The position numbers and the translations under genes are program-made. The notes under the pieces are model-generated. The model was not told the origin of the DNA. It worked only from the letters and a program-made list of their open reading frames with translations, and searched no databases. A DNA stretch of 64,000 nucleotides, from positions 62,001 through 126,000 of the forward strand of contig JAJKFJ010021767.1 in the NCBI GenBank assembly GCA_027382625.1, read 5' to 3'. Below are positions 10,185 through 18,493 of the stretch, piece by piece (position 1 is the stretch's first letter; each line of letters starts with the position of its first letter). The DNA is from Tetmemena sp. SeJ-2015. Taxonomy: Eukaryota; Ciliophora; Spirotrichea; Sporadotrichida; Oxytrichidae.

Positions 10185-11342
10185 TCATTGTCTATAACAA
10201 AAAATATGAATTAAAGATAAATTAAGTCTGATATAGCTGAGTTCTCTTCTCTGAGTCATGGGTGCCCACTTTCTCCAGTCCATGTCGACCTCGGGCTCGT
10301 TTCCAAGGATTTCTTTACATTTCTTTTCAATTTCAGCATCCCACTTAGCAATCAGCTCTACTGCCTTGAGGTTCTCATCAACCTGCTCCAGTCTTGAGAA
10401 TCCCAAGATGCAAGTAGTCACATCCTAGTTAGCAACAGCCCAGGCAAGGGCAAGCTGAGCTTGAGTAAATCCATACTCAGCAGCCAAAGCGCCTAGCTTT
10501 TTAAGCATGGCGAAGGTCTTCTCCTTATCGTTGGTCATATACTTTTGCCACAAGTAGTCGAGCTGCTTCTGAGTGTCGTATCTGCTGCCAGCGGGGATGT
10601 TGCCGTCGTTGTACTTTCCTGAGAGGATTCCTCCTGCAAGGGGAGACCATACGGTAGTTCCATACTTGTACTCTGAGAAAAGTCTTCTGCAATTCTTCTC
10701 AAGGTTTTCTCTGGCGAGCATGTTGTATTGGCACTGCTCCACGATGGGCTTGTGAAGATTGAGTCTCTCGCAGATCTCGATTGCCTTGGCAACTCTATCT
10801 GCGGGCCACTCGGAAGTTCCCCAATAGAATGCCTTGCCCTGCTCGATGATAGTGTTGAGAGCTCTCAATGTCTCCTCAAGAGGAGTCTCATAATCGGGTC
10901 TGTGGCAGAATATCACATCAACATAAATTAAAGCTAGAGTTGCATAGTCGACTTGGAGTCTCTTGAGACTGTTGTTAACTCCTTCGATGATATGCTTTCT
11001 GGAAAGGAAGAGATCATTAACTCCTGCTCCACATCTCATGATCTTAGTTGAGATTACCATATCATAATTGGAAGATAAATTTATATCTTCTCTTCTATAG
11101 GCGAGTTCTTTGAGGGCTCTTCCAAGTACCTGTTCAGCCTATCCGTTTCCGTAGATCTCTGCAGTATCGAAGAAATTAACTCCATTCTCAACACATCTCT
11201 TAATGGCGTCTCTAGTAAGAGCGTAGTCCTCCTCCTTGTTGGAGACGAGCCAGTTTCCATAACTAAGGACTGAGACCTTGAGGCCTGAGTTACCGAGGTA
11301 TCTGTAGATCATCTTGCTAGCTAAGTTTGCGGGTTGGACCAT
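10185..11342 (-). CDS. Aldo/keto reductase, K+ channel beta-subunit type (copy 2)
   Basis: Paralogue of the neighbouring reductases: MVQPANLASKMIYRYLGNSG, VNFFDTAEIYGNG, YRREDMVISTKIMRCG, QVDYVDVIFCHRPDYETPLEE, TTVWSPLAGGILSGKYN, TTCILGFSRLEQVDENLKAVEL. The start is ATG 11342; an upstream TTG frame extension exists but has no Met. Three IESs are removed (10190-10225, 10922-10942, 11059-11082), giving 1077 nt, 358 aa. All three have lengths divisible by three and lack TGA on the coding strand, so a naive translation keeps them as extra residues. The C-terminus after excision is RRELSYIRQ. Confidence 0.92.
10190..10225. other. IES, 36 bp, pointer GTCT (reductase copy 2, C-terminus)
   Basis: GTCT repeats at 10190-10193 and 10226-10229. 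Excision leaves SYIRQ before TGA. Less certain because the C-terminus is not conserved; the length is a multiple of three. Confidence 0.65.
10922..10942. other. IES, 21 bp, pointer CATA (reductase copy 2)
   Basis: CATA repeats at 10922-10925 and 10943-10946. Excision restores QVDYVDVIFCHRP exactly as in all the other copies. Confidence 0.95.
11059..11082. other. IES, 24 bp, pointer ATATC (reductase copy 2)
   Basis: ATATC repeats at 11059-11063 and 11083-11087. Excision restores YRREDMVISTK. Confidence 0.95.
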
Positions 11343-11604
11343 ATCTTTAATTTCAGGCAATTGAATTGCTTAGTAATAAGGTTGATATTAAAAGGTTTAT
11401 TAAGACAAATGTAATTTGATAGCCTTATATAGGGCAATTAAAATTACTATTGTCGACTTTCTGATAACCTCGTCACGCATATAGTATTTTTATCTATCTT
11501 CATTTTTGACCAAACGGACTTGTATGCTAAGTTCTAGAAATCAAACTTAAAATTAAATGCAGTTGGTTTTATACTATCTTTAATTTGGCCATATTAAATG
11601 AAAT

Positions 11605-12758
11605 TCATAGTTTTATAGCTTAGGTCCTTCTTTATTGCATGGGCTGCCAAGTCCTCCAGTCCATATCACTCTCAGGTTCATTTTCAAATATTGCCTTGCA
11701 TTTAAAAAATATTCTATTGAGATAATAAAATGATTTAGCTTCAATATCGTCTGTCCATTTCTTTGAGAGCTCTATTGCCTTCAAATTTTCTGTCAACTAC
11801 TGTACTTTTGAAATGCCCATGATGCAAGTAGAGACATCTTTATTTGCTAGTACCCAAGCCAAAGCAAGTTATGATCATAAATTCAAAGATATAATGACGG
11901 AGTGTAACCTAATTCCTTTGCTAGCTTAGTTAACTAGTCTAGCTTATTTAGAATGGGACTAGTCTTCAAGTCTTCTCCAACGTATTACTCAAGTATGTAC
12001 CACATCGTGTCTTTATGTTTATCATATCTTGAGCCAGAGGGAATTTTCCCTTGATTATATTTGCCGCTGAGTAGTCCACCTGCAAGTGGAGAGGATACAG
12101 AAGCTCCAATGCCGTTCTCTGAATAGAGCCTTCTATTACTTCTCTCCACTGCATTTCTCTTGAGCATGTTATATTCTGGCTGCTCAACTATAGGCTTATG
12201 CAGTCTTAGAGTCTCACATAATTCAATTGCCTTTGATATCCTGTCTGCTGGCCAGTCTGAAGTCCCCCAGTAAAATGCAAGCCCATCTTCAATTACTTAG
12301 TTGAAAGCTTTGCAAGTTTCCTCAAGTGGAGTTTCGTAGTCTGGTTTCTGAGCGAAAACAATGTCCACGTAATCTAACTGCAGCCTCTTCAATGAGTTCT
12401 TGACTCCTTCTCTGACATGCTTTCTTGACAAGAACATATCATTGGGTCCTGAATTTCCAGACCTGAATATTTTAGTAGCGATGACTAGCTCTTCTCTCTT
12501 TAATTTGAGCTCCTTTATAGCTTTGCCTAAGTGTTCTTCTGCAGCTCCAAGTCCAAACACCTCAGCGGTGTCAAAGTAGTTGATAAAAATAATGAAACTA
12601 CAGATTCCAACTTCATAACACTTTTTGACTATTTCTTTAGTGTTCTTGTAATCATCTTTCTTCTTTGAATTAAGCCAAGTGCCATAAGATAAGACTGACA
12701 CTTTCAGTCCTGAATTTCCAAGGTATCTATAATCCATCTAGTTTGCGTTTGAAACCAT
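11605..12758 (-). CDS. Aldo/keto reductase, K+ channel beta-subunit type (copy 3)
   Basis: The most diverged copy. ATG at 12758 (MVSNANQMDYRYLGNSG, with TAG as Gln). Landmarks: INYFDTAEVFGLG, LVIATKIFRSGNSGPND, LDYVDIVFAQKPDYETPLEE (AQ replaces the CH of other copies), FYWGTSDWPADRI, SSPLAGGLLSGKYNQG (SVSSPLAGG where the others have TTIWSPLAGG), VSTCIMGISKVQ. Stop TGA 11605-11607. Three IESs (11700-11732, 11871-11893, 12582-12602) give 1077 nt, 358 aa. Loss of the conserved W in the cofactor loop and of CH in the VFCHRP motif suggests altered specificity or relaxed constraint. Confidence 0.88.
11700..11732. other. IES, 33 bp, pointer ATTTA (reductase copy 3)
   Basis: ATTTA repeats at 11700-11704 and 11733-11737. 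Excision gives DIEAKCKAIFEN, aligning with DIEKRCREILDN of other copies. Confidence 0.88.
11871..11893. other. IES, 23 bp, pointer ATGA (reductase copy 3)
   Basis: ATGA repeats at 11871-11874 and 11894-11897. Excision gives ELGYTPSQLALAW, matching ELGYSQAQLALAW. Confidence 0.92.
12582..12602. other. IES, 21 bp, pointer GAT (reductase copy 3)
   Basis: GAT repeats at 12582-12584 and 12603-12605. Excision restores GINYFDTAEVFG. Multiple of three without coding-strand TGA. Confidence 0.92.
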
Positions 12759-13002
12759 TCTTGGGGTAGTTTAGAGGAAGTTTTTGAATGTACTGATTTC
12801 TTAAAATATTAATAATTACACTTTTTCTACTCCTATAAATAGCAATTCTAAAATCTTTGAATTTCTTAAAACTATTTGACCAAAACTTGTGGAAACTCTC
12901 TATAATTATAAAGATGAATTTCTAATTTTTAGATGATTATTTTCTTAAAATATTAACTCAATTATTTTCATTAAGTTTAATTGAATTGGTATTATACTGT
13001 GA

Positions 13003-14161
13003 TCACTTTAGAGCGATGTCTCTTCTGTGAGCAAGAGGTCCCCAAGCTCTCCAGTCCATGTCTGCCTCAGGATCATTCTGTAGAATATCTCTAACCTTTA
13101 AAATATTTACTTCTTCTCAAGGTCGGCATTAAAATAAGGAAATTCCACTTATTGTAAAGTTCTATTGCTTTGAGATTCTCATGCACCTGCTCGAGTCTTG
13201 TGAAACCGAGAATACAGGTCGAGACATCTTTGTTTGCAATAGCCCACGCAAGGGAAAGTAAATGAGATAATTAAATTAGAAGGAAAGTTGAGCCTAAGAA
13301 TAACCTGCTTCTTGTGCAACAGCTGCAAGTTAATTCAGTTTTACAAGGGTTTCCTCTCTCTTAGTGGGTCCCATGTATTTCTCCCAAATAAAGTTAATCT
13401 ATTTGTGGTTGTCGTATCTGCTGCCAGCTGGGATATTACCGTCATTGTATTTGCCAGCCAAAATACCGCCAGCTAGAGGAGACCAGATTGTGGTTCCATA
13501 TTTATACTCAGCAAACAGGCGTCTATAGTTCTTCTCGAAGTTATCTCTAACAAGCATGCTATACTCGCACTGCTCTACAATTAAACCATTATAAATTGGC
13601 TTGTGAAGGTTGAGTCTTTCACAGATCTCGATTGCCTTAGCAATTCTATCAGCAGGCCACTCAGAAGTACCCCAGTAGAAGGCCTTGCCCGATTCAATGA
13701 CTGAGTGAAGGGCCTTTACAGTTTCCTCAAGAGGAGTCTCATAGTCAGGTCTGTGGCAGAAGACTACATCAACATAGTCTAGCTGAAGTCTTCTGAGAGA
13801 GTTGTTGATACCCTCAATGATGTGCTTTCTGGAAAGGAAGAGATCGTTTGGCTTATCTCCAATCTTGAAAAGTTTGGTTGAGACGACCAAGTCTTCTCTC
13901 TTCAGGTTGAGTTCTTTGAAAGCCTTTCCCATTTGTTCTTCTGCATTTCCAAATCCGTAGATTTCCGCAGTATCGAAGAGTTATAATAAAAGAGAAGAAG
14001 TTAATGCCATTCTCATAGCAAACTTTAATTGCGTCTCTTGTAAGCTCGTAGTCCTCTTGCTTGTTTGAGTTGAGCCAGTTTCCGAAAGAGAGAACTGAAA
14101 CTTTAAGGCCGGAGTTGCCGAAGTATCTGTATTCCATTCTTGAAGCGTTTAGTGAGACCAT
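13003..14161 (-). CDS. Aldo/keto reductase, K+ channel beta-subunit type (copy 4)
   Basis: ATG at 14161 (MVSLNASRMEYRYF). Landmarks: INFFDTAEIYGFG, LVVSTKLFKIGDKPND, LDYVDVVFCHRPDYETPLEE, TTIWSPLAGGILAGKYN, VSTCILGFTRLEQVHENL. Stop TGA 13003-13005. This copy has the most inserts: five IESs (13096-13109, 13128-13141, 13253-13281, 13579-13593, 13975-13993), 91 bp in all. Corrected length 1068 nt, 355 aa. Confidence 0.93.
13096..13109. other. IES, 14 bp, pointer CTT (reductase copy 4)
   Basis: CTT repeats at 13096-13098 and 13110-13112. Excision gives LEKKVRDILQND, as in the C-terminal region of the paralogues. Confidence 0.85.
13128..13141. other. IES, 14 bp, pointer ATT (reductase copy 4)
   Basis: ATT repeats at 13128-13130 and 13142-13144. 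Excision restores KWNADLEK. Only 16 bp of coding sequence separate it from the neighbouring IES. Confidence 0.85.
13253..13281. other. IES, 29 bp, pointer GGAAAGT (reductase copy 4)
   Basis: Seven-base repeats at 13253-13259 and 13282-13288. Excision restores GYSQAQLSLAWAIAN. Confidence 0.95.
13579..13593. other. IES, 15 bp, pointer AATT (reductase copy 4)
   Basis: AATT repeats at 13579-13582 and 13594-13597. Excision restores LHKPIVEQCEY. Multiple of three, no coding-strand TGA. Confidence 0.93.
13975..13993. other. IES, 19 bp, pointer GAAGA (reductase copy 4)
   Basis: GAAGA repeats at 13975-13979 and 13994-13998. Excision restores ENGINFFDTAEIYG. Confidence 0.95.
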
Positions 14162-14339
14162 GTCCTTTGATTTGTATGTAAAATTGCTAAATTTATATAT
14201 GACGCCTTTAAATACCCTTCTAGAACGATTACTATGAAATTCTAGAATTTAATATTTTGACCAAATTACTTCTCCAGAGGAAAGACAAAGAAAGAATGGC
14301 TTATCAATAAATAAGATTTTGGTTAAGAGAAAAGAAAGA

Positions 14340-15409
14340 TCACTGGAGAGCAACGTCTCTTCTTGCGGGCATGGGACCCCACTTTCTCCAGTCCATATCT
14401 ACCTCTGGGTCGTTGTCGAGGATCTCTCTGCATCTCTTTTCGATGTCAGCATTCCACTTCTTATAAAGCTCTAGGGCCTTAAGGTTTTCCTCAACCTGTT
14501 CGATTTTTGTGAATCCCAAGATGCAAGTAGAGACATCTTTGTTTGCGATAGCCCAAGCAAGGGCCAACTGAGCTTGAGAGTATCCAAGTTCCTTGGCGTA
14601 GTCTCCAAGTAAGTTGAGTTTCTTCAGAGTTGACTCTCTGTTCTTCTCACCCATATAAATCACCCAGATTCTGTCAAGGTTCTTGTGGTTGTCGTATCTG
14701 CTGCCAGCTGGGATGTTACCATCGTTGTATTTGCCAGCCAAGATACCACCAGCCAGAGGGGACCAGATAGTAGTTCCGTATTTATACTCAGCAAAGATTC
14801 TTCTGTAGCCCTTCTCAAAGTTGTCTCTACAGAGCATGCTATACTGAGGCTGTTCAACGATAGGCTTGTGAAGGTTGAGTCTCTCGCAAAGCTCAATAGC
14901 CTTGGAGATTCTATCAGCAGGCCACTCGGAAGTACCCCAGTAGAAGGCCTTTCCTTGTTCGATGACAGAGTGTAGGGCTCTTACAGTCTCCTCAAGGGAG
15001 TATCATAGTCAGGTCTGTGGCAGTAGACGACATCGACATAGTCCATCTGAAGTCTTCTGAGAGAGTTGTTGATGCCCTCAGTGATGTGCTTTCTTGAGAG
15101 GAAGGTGTCATTGACTCCAGATCCGCATCTGAAGAGCTTGGTAGTGACAACAAGTTCTTCTCTCTTGTAGCCGAGTTCCTTGAAGGCTCTTCCCATCTGA
15201 TCCTCAGCGCTTCCATCTCCGTAGATTTCAGCAGTGTCGAAGAAGTTGACGCCAGCTTCGAAGCACTTCTTGATTGCATCTCTAGTAATCTCGTAGTCCT
15301 CTTGCTTGTTAGAGTTAAGCCAGTTTCCGAAGGAGAGTACTGAAACCTTGAGGCCAGAGTTGCCGAGGTATCTGTATTCCATGGCGTTGGTAGGGGCGGC
15401 GGAGACCAT
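14340..15409 (-). CDS. Aldo/keto reductase (copy 5), IES-free, with one-base deletion
   Basis: ATG at 15409 (MVSAAPTNAMEYRYLGNSG). Landmarks: VNFFDTAEIYGDG, LVVTTKLFRCGSGVND, MDYVDVVYCHRPDYDTPL, TTIWSPLAGGILAGKYN, VSTCILGFTKIEQVEENLKAL, RRDVALQ before TGA 14340-14342. No IES-like insert interrupts the coding region, unlike copies 1-4. Near 14994-14999 one base is missing relative to the paralogues (ACTCC-CTTGAGGAG where they have ACTCCTCTTGAGGA). This shifts the frame in the middle of DTPLEETV. Adding one base gives 1071 nt, 356 aa. A sequencing error is the simplest explanation; a recent frameshift or a programmed event cannot be excluded. Confidence 0.9.
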
Positions 15410-15843
15410 ATCTTTCTAGAATATCTTTTTTATTATACAGAGTTAAATATATGGCACAAATCAATCCACGTCAAATCTTTTTCTCTTACTGAAATGTAAA
15501 ATCCTCCTCCTCTTACTTAAATTTTTGTCAGATTTGAAAAATAAGATTATAAGATTAAACAGTTAAAAAAGCATCATTAATTACCCTATTATCAAATAAT
15601 TAGTGATAAATAGTGCTTAATTTAAAAAGATTTATTGATCTATATAATTTATGATGAGTTAGTTTAGAATTTATAAGGACAGACGCTATAATTTTTCAAA
15701 GAGCCACAATAAATAAGAGATAAAGTTTGTCTGAGAGGAGTGATCTATTATGAATAATTTATCAGACGATATAAAATATTAAAAGATTATAGATATTTGC
15801 TATTGAACCTTACTAGAGTACCTTGAAACTAACTCACACCACT
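15410..15843. other. AT-rich spacer downstream of the +15844 gene's start and upstream of reductase copy 5
   Basis: Promoter-side flank of the divergent pair formed by reductase copy 5 (minus) and the gene at 15844 (plus). Nothing coding seen. Confidence 0.5.
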
Positions 15844-16227
15844 ATGGAATCAGCAGACAACTTTAATTTAGAATTCTTGAACATTTAATGGCCTGAAATA
15901 AGCTTTGATGAGTTTTACAATTACTATGAAGACATTCATTCAAGTCAGAGTCCGCCATGCCATATGCTGAATTCATTTTTTAAAGATTAATTGTTAGAAA
16001 GATCATTTGGACAACTCAGATTTTTTTATTAGATCCCGGAACCTAAGATTATGAGATACTTTAAATTGGGAAAAATAATTTCTAGATCATGACGAATAAT
16101 TTACTTATGGAGGAAGAATGCATGGAAGAGTTAAATGAAAAGAGAATGCATATTATTTAAACAGACTTTGATAGGTGCTTCAAGTCGGCCAGAGATAAAA
16201 CTCACCATAGTGCTGCAATAATTCTGA
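15844..16227 (+). CDS. Hypothetical small acidic protein
   Basis: ATG at 15844 begins a convincing frame (MESADNFNLEFLNIQWPEIS). An in-frame TGA follows about 80 codons later, in ISRS-TGA. An 8-bp direct repeat AATAATTT (16074-16081, 16095-16102) brackets it. Removing 21 bp extends the frame to TGA 16225-16227, 120 aa. However, another frame downstream (MEEECMEELNEKRM, TDFDRCFKSARDKTHH) also reads naturally, so the true join may differ. No family recognised. Confidence 0.4.
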
Positions 16228-16828
16228 TAAATTTATTTGTGCTCCCTCTATTTTGTTAAGTACCTTAACTGAGAGCTCTGAGAATCAGCTCCAAAACTTC
16301 ATAGACTTAAATATCCTCTATTTTAAAATATATTGAAAAATAATCTGATTATAAACTGATTATAGTTATTTTTTTAAGAGTCTTAGAATTGATTATTTTT
16401 GGTAAATTTTATCTTATTTTTTGTCTTTCTTTGGTGTCAACTTTCTTTTGTGTTTTAACTTGAGGATTTCTAGTCTTTACATTTTTTATAATATTTTAAT
16501 CTTTTAGCATAGTGAATTTATTTTGAGTTTATCTTAACTAAATCTTTTAACTAAAATGTGAGTATTGAATCATTAAGTTAAATAATATAATGTTGTAATT
16601 CTTAAATAATTTTTTTTAACTTATTAGATTCTCAGTTATAATGAATTTGAGTCACTATAAAGCATGAATTTATAATTACAGTTACATTTAAATGAAACTG
16701 TCCCTGTATGAAGATAATTTACAAAGAGAAAATTCAGAATTATTAAACCCTAACCTTCATTTTATATTATTTTCAAGACAATACTCGAATTATTGAGGGC
16801 GATGATTCTTTGCTACTTAAAAATTTGA
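16228..16828. other. AT-rich spacer
   Basis: Strongly T-rich on the plus strand. It may contain the rest of the previous gene if that gene uses the alternative frame; otherwise nothing is seen. Confidence 0.35.
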
Positions 16829-17359
16829 ATGAGAACTCACTTGATAAAAAATCCCAGAAAAATAATTCTTTATCTCCAGCCATCAAAGCAACATCTCTTT
16901 CAGAATCTCAAATATTATACGTTCAGCCCCAATTTTCAAAATACTTTTGAGTTTGCTTATGTAAGGCATGGACGAACTTGGACGAAGCTCTTGTCATCTG
17001 TCCTAAAACTTGGTACTATAAGCTTTTTGACCGAGTATTGCTACGAAAATTTGGGAAAAAAAGGTAATTTTACTGATTTATTAAATCCCACAATTATAAG
17101 GAAATTTCTCGATAAACATGCAATTATGGATAAATTTGAAGCCGCTCATCTAATACTCAGTAAAAAGATGAAATACAGTGGCTACTTATTAGAAAAGCTG
17201 GCTTCAGATCCAGTAATGAAAAATCGGGGCTGCACAGATAATATTGTACCCCCGGAATTAAAAAACTTGCTGCAACTTTTTTTTCTTCAGGAGTAGAGAC
17301 TTGGAATTTGGTCCGGAGCTTTTAAAGAAGAGTGGCAGCTACTTCAAGATTCTCATTGA
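16829..17359 (+). CDS. Hypothetical protein, 176 aa, basic N-terminus
   Basis: ATG at 16829 to TGA 17357-17359, 177 codons without an insert, one TAG read as Gln near the end (FLQEQRLGIWSG). The first 25 residues are basic and hydroxylated (MRTHLIKNPRKIILYLQPSK), compatible with a mitochondrial presequence. A hydrophobic patch (SSVLKLGTISFLTEYCY) follows. No family recognised. Confidence 0.6.
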
Positions 17360-17525
17360 ACTGCAAAGGGTTCTAGTCAAATCATCCAAAGCAACTTAGA
17401 AATGAGAAGGCAGTTATTTATAATAGTTTTAAAGCCATTTCTAATTCAAATTTATTAAAAGACGTTAGATATTTAAATTCCATATTTATAATACTATTAT
17501 CTTTTATATTCTATAGCTAGCGAAG

Positions 17526-18492
17526 ATGCAATCGAAGCCACTGCCTGGACATGACATGAACGATCACATAACTCAAATGCTATAGGAGTATGGGTATGAG
17601 GTCTCTTCTGACCAAAATAAATTTACTTAGAGAAAGCGGCAAGTATTTTAAACCAAAAAAACCAAGTAAAGCACCATAATTAAACTCTCCAGGCGAAACA
17701 TCTTTCATTCTACTTTTTAATCTCAGAGGAGGAGCTGAGGAAGAAGAAGGAAAAGAAATCTTACATTCATTCTACTACTATTGCTTGTAATCTAAGCAAT
17801 AGAAAATGATCCTGCAAAACTACTTTTAAAATGACCCTAAAATTTGGAATAGGCAATTAATTTAAAGCCTTTCGAAGGAGTTGGGACTCACTCCTTAGAA
17901 AATTTACAAATGGAATTATGACTAGTTTAGCAGGTACCAAACGAGTTTACTCAACATAAAGAATAATACCAACTTAAATATTAAATTTAGTTAAAATAGA
18001 TTCCTCTTTTAGTCTAATTTTCTTTCAAATCTTAATTAAAATAAATAGATATCATCAAGTAATAATATTTTCATAAAAAGATGTTTAAAAATAGATAATA
18101 GAATATTAATTGACAGCAACTTATCAAAGAATTGTTAGACTATCAAAGAAAAATTAATGATTCGATATTAAAAGAATACTGGCTACGAGATAACCACATT
18201 AAAAGTTATAATGTAAGAACACGTTTATAATTTGAGCCTTCATTCAATAGCTAATAAATGCCAGACTCAATAAATAAATTATAAATTTATATCCATTAAT
18301 TAAAACCTATTTATAATTAAATATGCACAATTTATTTTAAGAGTACGAAATTATATCCCTAAGGTTTATATCAGTGATTAGAAAGGGATCGAAAATTACA
18401 TTATAAATTCTCTACGTGTTTTATCAGGCTTAATCTTTCTTCAAATTTTATATCCTTTTTAAATAATTAATCTCTAAATAAAGGAAATATGA
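17526..18492 (+). CDS. Homeodomain-like DNA-binding protein
   Basis: ATG at 17526; exon 1 is 140 nt, then a canonical intron (GTAAAG...CTCAG, 17666-17726, 61 nt). The remaining frame is open for 255 codons to TGA 18490-18492 (906 nt, 301 aa in total). Soon after the splice there is a helix-turn-helix of homeodomain type: MILQNYFQNDPKIWNRQLI, then SLSKELGLTPQKIYKWNYDQF, whose last helix has the KxYKWxYDQ pattern seen in ciliate homeobox-like proteins instead of the usual WFxNRR. The upstream part is basic (TQRKRQVFQTKKTK). Likely a nuclear DNA-binding protein; target unknown. Its stop codon is one base away from the stop of the opposite-strand SH3 gene. Confidence 0.7.
17666..17726 (+). other. 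Spliceosomal intron, 61 nt (homeodomain-like gene)
   Basis: Starts GTAAAG and ends TTTTTAATCTCAG. Splicing joins TKKTK to GGAEEEGKEI and opens the rest of the gene. Confidence 0.7.
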
Positions 18493-18493
18493 A

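Noticed and set aside
14340..15409. Somatic contamination as the explanation for the IES-free reductase copy
   Set aside because: The copy lies in the tandem array next to IES-bearing copies with continuous spacers and no telomere sequence, so a germline location is more likely. Read depth would settle it.
17704..17776. 11-bp direct repeat TTCATTCTACT as IES borders in the homeodomain-like gene
   Set aside because: Excising between the copies gives only a short tail and loses the homeodomain-like region. The GTAAAG...CAG intron gives a 301-residue protein with a recognisable fold. The repeat is probably chance.
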